DNA of 7,362 nucleotides from Desulfobacteraceae bacterium (GTDB lineage Bacteria; Desulfobacterota; Desulfobacteria; Desulfobacterales; Desulfobacteraceae), in the NCBI GenBank assembly GCA_024225895.1, contig JAAEMC010000097.1:1-7362 (forward strand). Direction: 5' to 3'. Position numbers and translations under genes: made by a program. Position 1 is the first letter of the stretch; each line of letters starts with the position of its first letter. Positions 1-6,673 of the stretch are shown here, piece after piece. The notes under the pieces were generated by a model, which was given only the letters and a program-made list of their open reading frames with translations, was not told where the DNA came from and searched no databases.

Positions 1-147
1 GTTTAATTCTCTGTCAAGGCTTTTTTGAAAACCTTAAGCTATTGTTTGCAGATTCATCGGGGAATTTTTAAGTTCATTTCCGGCACAGGTCCAGGTGATC
101 GCTAAAAATTTATCTTCATTGAGAATATTCTTTTTAGTTTGTGCCCA

Positions 148-166
148 TATATTCAGTTAGAATATA
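148..166. promoter_or_regulatory. Candidate operator: 7-bp dyad TATATTC-N5-GAATATA
   Basis: The arms 148-154 and 160-166 are perfect reverse complements around a 5-base centre (AGTTA). A related palindrome, GAATATTC, lies just upstream at 123-130. The dyad is about 47 bases upstream of the operon's -35 box, a position typical of activator sites. Its role is inferred from symmetry and position only. In AT-rich sequence some short dyads arise by chance. Confidence 0.4.
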
Positions 167-176
167 CAATCTGGTT

Positions 177-192
177 TGCAATAAAAATTGCA
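177..192. promoter_or_regulatory. Candidate operator: 6-bp dyad TGCAAT-AAAA-ATTGCA
   Basis: Perfect 6-base arms flank an AAAA centre, and partly symmetric GGT/ACC bases lie outside them. The dyad ends 20 bases upstream of the TTGACA box at 213-218. This suits an activator or a repressor acting on the operon promoter or on a divergent promoter. No regulator gene lies in the window, so the binding protein is unknown. Confidence 0.4.
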
Positions 193-212
193 CCAAGCCT
201 TTAAAAAAAGCC

Positions 213-240
213 TTGACATGGATTTGAGAAGTTGCATATT
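213..240 (+). promoter_or_regulatory. Sigma70-like promoter of the peptidase/transporter operon
   Basis: A perfect TTGACA (-35) lies at 213-218, preceded by a seven-A tract at 203-209 that could act as an UP-type element. The best -10 candidate is CATATT at 235-240 with a 16-bp spacer (4 of 6 consensus bases); TATTGT at 237-242 with an 18-bp spacer is an alternative. The strong -35 with a weak -10 would fit activator dependence. Transcription would start near 247, just before the ribosome binding site at 254-261. No other good promoter is seen between the operon's genes, so this one probably serves all six. Confidence 0.6.
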
Positions 241-253
241 GTGAAATTTGTTT

Positions 254-299
254 AAAGGAGGTAAACATATTGCAGAAGCATATTGCAGGCCAAATTTAA
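254..299 (+). promoter_or_regulatory. Strong ribosome binding site leading to a 9-codon TTG-started leader frame
   Basis: AAAGGAGGT at 254-262 is nearly the full anti-Shine-Dalgarno complement, the best in the window. Counting from the GGAGG core, the start codon at ideal spacing (8 bases) is TTG at 270. That frame gives nine codons and stops at TAA 297-299, out of frame with the peptidase. The peptidase's own ATG at 316 lies 16 bases after this stop and has a separate AAAGGA site at 303-308. The short frame could couple translation to the peptidase, or it may be a by-product of the direct repeat at 266-288. I see no attenuator hairpin or run of a single amino acid codon. Confidence 0.45.
266..288 (+). 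repeat. 10-bp direct repeat with 13-bp period in the leader
   Basis: CATATTGCAG occurs at 266-275 and again at 279-288, separated by AAG. Since the period is 13, not a multiple of three, it shifts the frame between the strong ribosome binding site at 254-261 and the peptidase. Removing one 13-bp unit would place an in-frame TTG 8 bases after GGAGG and give an 11-residue N-terminal extension. It looks like a small slippage duplication. Confidence 0.8.
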
Positions 300-315
300 A
301 TCAAAGGACAAAAAG

Positions 316-1320
316 ATGATCAGAGTCGGAAAACAAAATTTAATAACAGATGTCCCGGGAATAAAAGTAGGTAATTTTCATGACGAAAAAATCAGAACCG
401 GTGTAACAGTGATTATACCGGAGGAACCTGCTATTGCTTCGGCAGATATTCGGGGCGGAGGGCCTGGAACCAGGGAGACGGATGCACTGAACTCGGATTG
501 TCTGGTTGATGTTGTCCATGGGATAGTTATGAGCGGGGGATCTGCCTATGGATTGGATGCTGCCGGTGGCGTGATGGCATATTTGAGGGAGCATAAAATC
601 GGCTTTATTCTGGGGGATGCAATCATCCCTATTGTTCCATCAGCTATTTTGTTTGACCTGTTAAACGGTGGAGATAAAGATTGGGCAGTTAAATCCCCAT
701 ATTATGAGTTTGGATATAAGGCGGCTGAAAATGTCAGCACTGATTTTGACCTGGGGAATATTGGTGCCGGATATGGTGCCGTTACAGGTGGAATAAAAGG
801 TGGCCTTGGAAGTGCCTCTTTTGTTTTTTCCGATGACGGGTCCGAGATAACCGTTGGAGCCATCGCAGCAGTTAACTCCATGGGATCTCTTACAATGCCG
901 GGCAGCCCGACCATGTGGGCATTCCCATATGAGCAGGACAATGAACTGGGGAATCAGCCAATGCCTGAAAAAGATAGCAAGGCAGATCTGGATTATTCTT
1001 TTGAATTACCTACAGGCAAAAACACAACCTTGGTAACTGTTGCAACTGATGCGGCTTTAACCAAACCCCAGGCCAGGCGGGTTGCCATAATGGCCCAGGA
1101 TGGTATGGCCCGCGCAATCCGACCGGTTCATTCTCCCTTTGACGGGGACAGTGTTTTTGTATTATCAACGGGTAAGTGTGAACTTTCTGATCCAGTGGTT
1201 GGTGTATCCCGATTGGGTATGCTGGCTGCGGATTGTGTGGCCCGGGCAATTGCCAGGGGGGGGTACCAGGCTCAGAGCCTGGGTGATTTTGACAGCTACC
1301 GTGATCGTTACGGCAGCTAA
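316..1320 (+). CDS. P1-family (S58, DmpA/ThnT-like) self-processing aminopeptidase
   Basis: Likely a cytoplasmic N-terminal nucleophile aminopeptidase/amidase of 334 residues. It begins with the family's typical opening (LITDVPGIKVG, residues 9-19). It carries GGGPGTRETDAL (47-58) and SGGSAYGLDAAGGV (73-86), with the conserved Tyr78, and Asn187 in AAVNSMG. NTTLVTVATDA (236-246) precedes ARAIRPVHSPFDGDSVF (265-281). In this family the precursor cuts itself before a Ser or Thr that becomes the nucleophile; here Asn236/Thr237 is the expected site, as in ThnT. Members act on N-terminal residues of short peptides, some on D- or beta-amino acids, so the exact substrate is open. No signal peptide is seen. 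The ATG at 316 is chosen because AAAGGA (303-308) lies 7 bases upstream and the family match starts there; an in-frame TTG at 283 lacks a spaced site. A G8 run at 1256-1263 lies near the end. It is first in the operon, 24 bases before the binding-protein gene. Confidence 0.9.
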   Translation: MIRVGKQNLITDVPGIKVGNFHDEKIRTGVTVIIPEEPAIASADIRGGGPGTRETDALNSDCLVDVVHGIVMSGGSAYGLDAAGGVMAYLREHKIGFILGDAIIPIVPSAILFDLLNGGDKDWAVKSPYYEFGYKAAENVSTDFDLGNIGAGYGAVTGGIKGGLGSASFVFSDDGSEITVGAIAAVNSMGSLTMPGSPTMWAFPYEQDNELGNQPMPEKDSKADLDYSFELPTGKNTTLVTVATDAALTKPQARRVAIMAQDGMARAIRPVHSPFDGDSVFVLSTGKCELSDPVVGVSRLGMLAADCVARAIARGGYQAQSLGDFDSYRDRYGS

Positions 1321-1344
1321 ATTTTGATTCATCAAGGAGACGAT

Positions 1345-2841
1345 ATGAGCAGAATGAGAATGAAAACTATTGTTACATTAATCGTTCTAACACTGGGAAT
1401 TACCATAAATGCATCATCTGTTATGGCCGGTAAGAGCAGTTTGAACCTGGGAATGGTATTGGAACCACCCCACCTTGATCCAACAGCGGGAGCAGCAGCA
1501 GCAATTGATGAAGTCGTATATGCCAATATATTTGAAGGCCTTACCCGTATTGATAAAACCGGGGCTGTAAAACCGGCCTTGGCCAGTAGCTGGACTGTCT
1601 CAGAAGATAAAAAAACCTACACATTTACTCTGAGAAAAGGCGTAAAATTTCATGATGGCGCATCATTCGAGGCCGGTGATGTAGTTTTTTCCCTGGACAG
1701 GGCACGGGCCAAAGACAGTGTTAATGCCCAGAAGGCATTGTTTAAACCGATTGAATCCGTTACCAGCAAAGATCCTAATACCGTAGTTGTGACACTGAGC
1801 CAGCCCACAGGCAGTTTTTTATTTAATATGGGTTGGGGGGATGCTGTTATCGTAGATGAAAAAAGTGCTGGAAAAAATAAAAGTCATCCAGTTGGTACGG
1901 GGCCTTTCAAGTTTTCTAAATGGGTAAAAGGTGACCGGATTGTCATGGCCAGGAACGAGGGCTATTGGGGAACAGCAGCTAAATTAAAAACCGCTACAAT
2001 TAAAATCATCCCTGACCCGGCAGCGGCTGTTTCAGCAATGATGGCCGGTGATATAGATGCATTTGCCAATTTTCCTGCACCGGAAAGTCTCTCACAGTTT
2101 AAAAGCGATCCTCGGTTTAAGGTTGTCATCGGAAGTACTGAGGGAGAAACCATTCTTTCAACAAACAATGAGCGGGGACCGTTTAAAAAACTGAAAGTCC
2201 GCCAGGCTATTGCCCATGCCCTTGACCGCAAGGCCATTATTGATGGAGCCATGTTTGGTTACGGCACTCCCATAGGGACTCATTTTGCACCCCATCACCC
2301 TGCTTATGTCGACCTGATCAGCACCCATCCTTATGATTTGGACAAGGCAAAGAAACTTCTGGCCGAAGCAGGATATCCTGATGGATTCAAAGGCGTTATC
2401 AAACTGCCTCCTCCTCCTTATGCAAGACGCGGTGGTGAAATTGTAGCCTCCCAGCTGAGAAAAATCGGTATTGAACTTGAAATCATCCCTGTGGAATGGG
2501 CCCAGTGGCTGGATCAGGTGTTCAAAAAACGGGATTATGATTTGACTATTGTTTCACATACAGAACCAATGGATATCGGCATTTATGCCAGAAAAGATTA
2601 TTACTTTGCCTATGACAGTCCTGAATTTCAGGGTTTGATGCAGAAACTTGCTGCAACAGTGAAAACCGATGCCCGGTATAAAATCCTGGGAGATGCTCAG
2701 AGATTGATTTCAAAGAATTGTGTCAACGGATTCATGTTCCAGCTTGCCAAACATGGTGTTTGGAATAAAAAAGTTCAGGGATTATGGGAAAACAGCCCGG
2801 TTCAGGCCAATGACCTGACCCAAGTCTACTGGGCAGATTAA
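1345..2841 (+). CDS. Periplasmic solute-binding protein of a peptide-type ABC importer (SBP_bac_5 family)
   Basis: This 498-residue protein should capture the substrate in the periplasm and deliver it to the permeases encoded downstream. Residues 1-28 are a signal peptide: a basic start (MSRMRMK), a hydrophobic core and a V-x-A cleavage site before Gly29. There is no lipobox Cys, so it is soluble rather than a lipoprotein. The mature part shows family-5 features: LDPTAGAAAAIDEVVYANIFEGL near the N-terminus, then EDKKTYTFTLRKGVKFHDG (about 87-105), VGTGPFKFSKW and KVRQAIAHALDRKAI in the middle. A stretch with EWAQWLDQVFKKRDYDL and SHTEPMDIGIYAR follows at about 384-416. Length is within the family's usual 480-550. 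Four Pro codons in a row (355-358) may slow ribosomes. ATG 1345 is supported by AAGGAG at 1334-1339, five bases upstream; the in-frame TTG at 1324 has no such site. Substrate is inferred as a short peptide from the family and the adjacent peptidase; nickel, opine or other peptide-like ligands cannot be excluded. Confidence 0.93.
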   Translation: MSRMRMKTIVTLIVLTLGITINASSVMAGKSSLNLGMVLEPPHLDPTAGAAAAIDEVVYANIFEGLTRIDKTGAVKPALASSWTVSEDKKTYTFTLRKGVKFHDGASFEAGDVVFSLDRARAKDSVNAQKALFKPIESVTSKDPNTVVVTLSQPTGSFLFNMGWGDAVIVDEKSAGKNKSHPVGTGPFKFSKWVKGDRIVMARNEGYWGTAAKLKTATIKIIPDPAAAVSAMMAGDIDAFANFPAPESLSQFKSDPRFKVVIGSTEGETILSTNNERGPFKKLKVRQAIAHALDRKAIIDGAMFGYGTPIGTHFAPHHPAYVDLISTHPYDLDKAKKLLAEAGYPDGFKGVIKLPPPPYARRGGEIVASQLRKIGIELEIIPVEWAQWLDQVFKKRDYDLTIVSHTEPMDIGIYARKDYYFAYDSPEFQGLMQKLAATVKTDARYKILGDAQRLISKNCVNGFMFQLAKHGVWNKKVQGLWENSPVQANDLTQVYWAD

Positions 2842-2860
2842 ATCCTTTATTTGATAAGCA

Positions 2861-2900
2861 ATTATCGGCCATCTACTCTGATTGGTAGATGGCCGATAAT
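2861..2900 (+). promoter_or_regulatory. Intercistronic stem-loop (perfect 16-bp stem, 8-base loop)
   Basis: Arms 2861-2876 and 2885-2900 are exact reverse complements around an 8-base loop. The hairpin begins 19 bases after the binding-protein stop and ends 20 bases before the first permease ATG. No run of T follows, so it is a poor intrinsic terminator. Similar hairpins after binding-protein genes (for example malE-malF) shield the upstream message from 3' exonucleases and let the binding protein be made in excess. It could also be one copy of a dispersed REP-like palindrome. The exact symmetry is seen; the function is inferred. Confidence 0.8.
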
Positions 2901-2920
2901 GTTTGGTTGAAAATACACAA

Positions 2921-3874
2921 ATGAGAATTTTTCTGGCAAAAAGAGTCTTTACTCTTGTTCTGACCCTGTTGGTGGCCACTTTGGTGGTATTTGTCGTTCT
3001 GGAAATTCTACCTGGTGATCCGGCAGCAGTGATGCTGGGAATCAATGCGGAAGCTGACACCCTGAATGCCCTCAGAGAAGAACTGGGCCTCAACCGGCCG
3101 GTTTTGATCCGTTATATCGATTGGGTGTCAGATCTTTTTACAGGTGATTTGGGAATCAGTTATACCTATGACGTGCCGGTATCTGAGTTGATTCTCAGCC
3201 GTATTACCGTAAGTTTTCCCCTGGCTTTACTGGCTATTACGCTCTCCACCCTCATCGCAATCCCTTTAGGCATCATTGCAGCCTCCAATCATAATAAACC
3301 AATGGACTTTCTGGTGATGAGTTTTTCCCAGATAGGTATTGCCATTCCCAATTTTTGGTTTGCCATGCTGCTGACAATATTGTTTTCTGTCACCTTAAGG
3401 ATCTTGCCTGCAGGCGGGTTTGCCGGTTGGGATGCCGGAATAGGTCCTGTGTTAAAATCCCTTTTATTGCCGACTATTGCACTGGCATTGCCCCAATCAG
3501 CTATTCTTGCCAGGGTCACCCGTTCTGCATTGCTTGAAGTCTTAAAAGAGGATTTCATCCGCACAGCCAGGGCCAAGGGTGTAAATAATCAGGGCACATT
3601 ATGGAAGCATGCATTGCGCAATGCCCTGATACCCGTTGTGACCATCATGGGACTTCAATTTTCATTTTTGCTGGCCGGGACCATTATTATTGAAAATGTG
3701 TTTTATCTGCCAGGAATCGGCCGGCTGATTTTCCAGGCTATCTCCCAAAGAGATTTGATTGTGGTAAAGAATCTTGTCATTTTACTGGCAGGGGCCGTTA
3801 TTATGATCAATTTTGTGGTGGATGTGCTTTATGCCGTAATTGATCCCCGCCTGAGAGGGGATAAAGATGTTTAG
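2921..3874 (+). CDS. DppB/OppB-like inner-membrane permease subunit
   Basis: One of two channel subunits of the importer, 317 residues, close to the usual DppB size. The first membrane segment (about 9-30) runs into LPGDPA (30-35), the standard DppB opening. A periplasmic region with ELGLNRPVLIRYIDWVSDLFTGDLGIS (55-80) follows, then further membrane segments near 97-121, 131-157, 177-193, 236-258 and 282-306. The EAA coupling loop, which docks onto an ATPase, includes DFIRTARAKGV (211-221) and HALRNALIP (230-238). The C-terminus reads YAVIDPRLRG, typical of the subfamily. ATG 2921 matches where family homology begins, but no good ribosome binding site precedes it; the in-frame TTG at 2903 immediately after the stem-loop is less likely. 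Weak initiation here would also lower permease output relative to the binding protein. The last 8 bases overlap the next gene. Confidence 0.93.
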   Translation: MRIFLAKRVFTLVLTLLVATLVVFVVLEILPGDPAAVMLGINAEADTLNALREELGLNRPVLIRYIDWVSDLFTGDLGISYTYDVPVSELILSRITVSFPLALLAITLSTLIAIPLGIIAASNHNKPMDFLVMSFSQIGIAIPNFWFAMLLTILFSVTLRILPAGGFAGWDAGIGPVLKSLLLPTIALALPQSAILARVTRSALLEVLKEDFIRTARAKGVNNQGTLWKHALRNALIPVVTIMGLQFSFLLAGTIIIENVFYLPGIGRLIFQAISQRDLIVVKNLVILLAGAVIMINFVVDVLYAVIDPRLRGDKDV

Positions 3875-4715
3875 AAAACTGGCTGAAGTATTCGGGCACG
3901 GGTTAAAAAATCGCAGTTTTGTTATTGGTGGGATAATTTCATTACTCTTTTTTCTGGTTGCATTTTTATCCTATTTTTGGACTCCCTATCCGGTTGAAGA
4001 TATTAATATTGCTGAAAGATTGCTGAAACCCAGCACTAAATATCTATTGGGAACAGATCACTTTGGCCGGGATATTTTGTCCATGTTGATCAAGGGAGCC
4101 AGAAATTCGGTGATTGTCGCATTTGTTGCCATCGGCATCGGCCTTGGATGCGGCGTGCCTTTGGGATTGACGGCGGCAGCCAAAAAAGGGTGGGTTAATG
4201 AGCTGATCATGCGCTTCAACGATTTTACCTTTGCTTTTCCATCACTCATCTCCGCCATTATGATCACTGCCATTCTTGGTCCGGGATCGATCAACTCCAT
4301 TATTGCAATTGGCATTTTTAATATTCCGGTCTTTGCCAGGGTGGCCCGAGGTGCTGCTTTAAGCATCTGGAAACGCGAATTTATTTTGGCAGCCAGAAGT
4401 GCTGGAAAGGGTCAGTTTAAGATATCGGTGGAGCATATCCTTCCCAATATCTCAAGCATGCTGATTGTCCAGGCCACCATTCAATTTGCCTTGGGGATTT
4501 TGGCAGAGGCGGGATTGAGTTACTTGGGACTCGGTACCCAGCCACCAATGCCCAGTTGGGGAAAAATGCTCAATGAAGCCCACACCTTTATGCATTTCGC
4601 ACCTCAATTGGCTATCTATCCCGGGGCAGCCATAGCCTTAACCGTCATGGGACTGAATCTTTTTGGAGACGGCCTGCGGGATGTTCTTGACCCCAAATTA
4701 AGAAGAAGCAGGTAA
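3867..4715 (+). CDS. DppC/OppC-like inner-membrane permease subunit
   Basis: Partner channel subunit, 282 residues, normal for DppC. It has a short cytoplasmic N-terminus, a first membrane segment (about 18-38), then the DppC hallmark LLGTDHFGRDILSMLIKGARNS (60-81). Further membrane segments lie near 82-105, 122-139, 141-159, 197-221 and 246-267. The EAA loop REFILAARSAGKGQF (170-184) with HILPN (190-194) contacts an ATPase subunit. LSYLGLGTQPPMPSWGKML (217-235) is the conserved late motif. ATG 3867 lies inside the end of the dppB-like gene (8-base overlap), with GAGAGGGG at 3853-3860 as ribosome binding site, which indicates coupled translation and 1:1 production of the two channel halves. 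Confidence 0.94.
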   Translation: MFRKLAEVFGHGLKNRSFVIGGIISLLFFLVAFLSYFWTPYPVEDINIAERLLKPSTKYLLGTDHFGRDILSMLIKGARNSVIVAFVAIGIGLGCGVPLGLTAAAKKGWVNELIMRFNDFTFAFPSLISAIMITAILGPGSINSIIAIGIFNIPVFARVARGAALSIWKREFILAARSAGKGQFKISVEHILPNISSMLIVQATIQFALGILAEAGLSYLGLGTQPPMPSWGKMLNEAHTFMHFAPQLAIYPGAAIALTVMGLNLFGDGLRDVLDPKLRRSR

Positions 4716-4719
4716 CCAA

Positions 4720-5706
4720 ATGACTTTATTACAGGTAAAAGATCTTTCAGTAACCCTGATAACTGCCCAAGGCCCCCAGGAAGTGATCAGTAATATTAAT
4801 TTTTCCATGGATGCTGGAGATAAATTGGGGATTGTGGGCGAATCCGGTTGCGGAAAATCCATAAGCGCCCTGGCGATGATGTCACTTTTACCCCCGGATT
4901 CCCAAACCAGCGGCAAAATTATTTTAGAAGACCAGGATATTTTGAGTTTAAATTCCACTCAGATCTGCAGCATCCGAGGGAATAGGATAGGGATGATATT
5001 TCAGGAACCCATGACCGCATTAAATCCTGTGAAAAAAATTGGCGCCCAGGTATCAGAAAGCATTGATCTGCACATGAACCTAAACCGGAAGCAGACCCTT
5101 GAACGGGTGACTGAGCTCATGGATAAGGTTGGGCTTGCCGTGAGCCGGTTTCCTTTGAACCTTTATCCCCACCAGCTTTCAGGCGGACAACGCCAAAGGG
5201 TGATGATCGCCATGGCCATTGCCTGTAATCCCAAGATATTGATTGCCGACGAACCAACCACTGCACTGGATGTAACGGTTCAAGAACAAATTTTGGATTT
5301 AATCAGGGATCTGGCCGACTCATCAGGGATGGCCCTGATAATGATCAGTCATGATCTAGGTGTTATTGCCCAGACAACACAAAATGTGATGGTCATGTAT
5401 ACCGGTAACATTGTGGAAATGGGACGCACTGTGGATGTGTTCCAAAATATGCTTCATCCCTATACCTACGGTCTTTTTTCTGCCATACCCCATGCCGGTT
5501 CTTCAGCACAAAAAAAAAGAAAAAGACTTAGCTGTATTCCGGGGCAGGTGCCGGAACTGCATTTAAGACCTCAGGGGTGTAATTTTGCCGACCGTTGTTC
5601 AAAAGTGTCCCACAAGTGCAAAGCAATCGAGCCTGCGGCCACGAAGATTTCAGATCAACACCAGGTGTGGTGTTATCATCCGCTAACCCAGGAAGATAAA
5701 AAATGA
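4720..5706 (+). CDS. DppD/OppD-like ATPase subunit of the peptide importer
   Basis: Cytoplasmic ABC ATPase, 328 residues, powering import with the second ATPase. All nucleotide-binding parts are intact: Walker A GESGCGKS (40-47), Q-loop [10 protein letters not shown] (95-103 region), signature LSGGQRQR (153-160), Walker B ILIADEPT (173-180) with catalytic Glu178, D-loop ALD, and switch His211 in ISHD. The extra C-terminal oligopeptide-transport domain carries four Cys (287, 293, 300, 318). Such Cys in Opp/Dpp-type ATPases have been reported to hold a [4Fe-4S] cluster in some members; whether this one does is inference. The gene starts 4 bases after the previous stop with only a weak AGCAGG-like site, so reinitiation is likely. 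A nine-A run (5510-5518) lies in a Lys/Arg-rich linker between the two domains. Confidence 0.95.
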   Translation: MTLLQVKDLSVTLITAQGPQEVISNINFSMDAGDKLGIVGESGCGKSISALAMMSLLPPDSQTSGKIILEDQDILSLNSTQICSIRGNRIGMIFQEPMTALNPVKKIGAQVSESIDLHMNLNRKQTLERVTELMDKVGLAVSRFPLNLYPHQLSGGQRQRVMIAMAIACNPKILIADEPTTALDVTVQEQILDLIRDLADSSGMALIMISHDLGVIAQTTQNVMVMYTGNIVEMGRTVDVFQNMLHPYTYGLFSAIPHAGSSAQKKRKRLSCIPGQVPELHLRPQGCNFADRCSKVSHKCKAIEPAATKISDQHQVWCYHPLTQEDKK

Positions 5707-6671
5707 AGCAGCCATTGGTTAAAATTGAGGATGTTTACAAGGATTATCAGCTTCCCAAGAAATACCTGTTCCAAAAGGCGCCTTTTTTTCGAGCATTGCA
5801 CGGCATTAATCTGGAACTGAATCAGGGAAGCAGTTTTGGCATTGTGGGAGAATCCGGTTGTGGGAAATCAACACTTGCCAGGATCGTCATGGCCCTTGAT
5901 AATCCAACATCAGGGACGGTTTTTTTTGAAGGTCGGGATTTGTTTAATATACCTTCTGCCGAATTGAGGCACTTAAGGCGGAATTTTCAAATGGTTTTCC
6001 AGGATCCATATGGTTCACTAAATCCCAGAAAAAATATTCTGGGAATCGTTGCGGAACCTTTAGATACCTTAAAAGAAAGGCTGTCATTTGCTGAGAAGAA
6101 AGAACGCGTCAGTCAAATTCTGGTTGAAGTAGGTTTGAATGCTGCGGATACGGATAAATTCCCCCATGAATTTTCAGGGGGACAGCGTCAGCGGATTGCC
6201 ATTGCAAGGGCATTGATCACCCGTCCTTCATTAATTGTGGCGGATGAGTCTGTCTCAGCCTTGGATGTATCGGTGCAGGCCCAGGTATTGAATTTGATGA
6301 TGGATCTCCAGGATAAATATAATCTCACTTATATGTTTATCAGTCATGATTTAAGTGTGGTTGAATATGTAACAGACCATGTTGCCGTCATATATATGGG
6401 ACAAATTGTTGAGCAGGGAACGACGAAATCATTGTTTCAAAATCCTCTTCATCCTTATACCCAGACACTTCTACGAGCAGTTCCTGATGTGAATCCTTTG
6501 AATAAAAGACGTGAGGTTAAGGAACGTATTCCGCAATTTGAAATGACCAGTAAAAGCTGTCCATTTCTGGACAGATGCATTAAAGCAACAAAAAACTGTG
6601 CGGATAATGCTCCAAAACTAGTTGAGAATATGGGCCATTGGGTGGCTTGTTTTAATCCTGATGTTGCATAA
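5703..6671 (+). CDS. DppF/OppF-like ATPase subunit of the peptide importer
   Basis: Second ABC ATPase, 322 residues, completing the heterodimeric motor. It has the DppF-type start with the PLVKIEDVYKDY strand, then Walker A GESGCGKS (49-56), Q-loop Gln100 in FQDPYGSLNPRK, signature FSGGQRQR (157-164), Walker B LIVADES (177-183) with catalytic Glu182, and His215 in ISHD. The Ser after Glu, where DppD has Pro, is common in this branch. Four C-terminal Cys (286, 292, 299, 316) match the spacing in the partner ATPase, so both could carry the same metal site. Its ATG overlaps the previous stop (ATGA, 5703-5706) and AGGAAG at 5690-5695 is well placed, indicating translational coupling. It is the last gene of the operon. 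Confidence 0.95.
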   Translation: MKQPLVKIEDVYKDYQLPKKYLFQKAPFFRALHGINLELNQGSSFGIVGESGCGKSTLARIVMALDNPTSGTVFFEGRDLFNIPSAELRHLRRNFQMVFQDPYGSLNPRKNILGIVAEPLDTLKERLSFAEKKERVSQILVEVGLNAADTDKFPHEFSGGQRQRIAIARALITRPSLIVADESVSALDVSVQAQVLNLMMDLQDKYNLTYMFISHDLSVVEYVTDHVAVIYMGQIVEQGTTKSLFQNPLHPYTQTLLRAVPDVNPLNKRREVKERIPQFEMTSKSCPFLDRCIKATKNCADNAPKLVENMGHWVACFNPDVA

Positions 6672-6673
6672 AA

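Larger units (their letters stand above)
12..218. repeat. Inverted repeat of promoter -35/A-tract blocks (arms 12-26 and 204-218)
   Basis: The arm at 12-26 is the exact reverse complement of 204-218 (15 of 15 bases). After one mismatch three more bases match, giving 18 of 19. Each arm holds a consensus TTGACA preceded by an A-tract and GCC, so the two face away from each other like the -35 regions of divergent promoters. The left copy would fire leftwards, with its -10 outside the window. No leftward reading frame with a normal start begins inside the window, so any divergent gene starts beyond the edge. A small element with terminal inverted repeats is a weaker alternative: I see no matching target-site duplication at the outer ends. 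Confidence 0.7.

Noticed and set aside
3..71. Open frame at the left edge ending at TAA 69-71, possible tail of an upstream gene
   Set aside because: Only 22 codons are visible, with no recognisable motif, and it overlaps the inverted-repeat arm. It cannot be told from chance.
142..170. Second rightward promoter with TACAAT at 165-170
   Set aside because: The -10 is good, but the hexamer 17 bases upstream (TGCCCA) is a poor -35, and the TTGACA promoter downstream is much better.
12..218. Small transposable element (MITE) bounded by the inverted repeats
   Set aside because: No target-site duplication is seen at the ends, and both arms read naturally as -35 promoter blocks. Only a genome-wide copy search could revive this.
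340..594. Leftward open frame of 84 codons inside the peptidase gene
   Set aside because: It lies wholly antisense to a well-supported gene, has no recognisable motif and no ribosome binding site that I can see. The other antisense and out-of-frame stretches inside 702-4958 were rejected for the same reason.
2861..2900. Intrinsic terminator after the binding-protein gene
   Set aside because: The stem is strong but no T-tract follows on the rightward strand, and the permease genes it would cut off have no promoter of their own that I can see.
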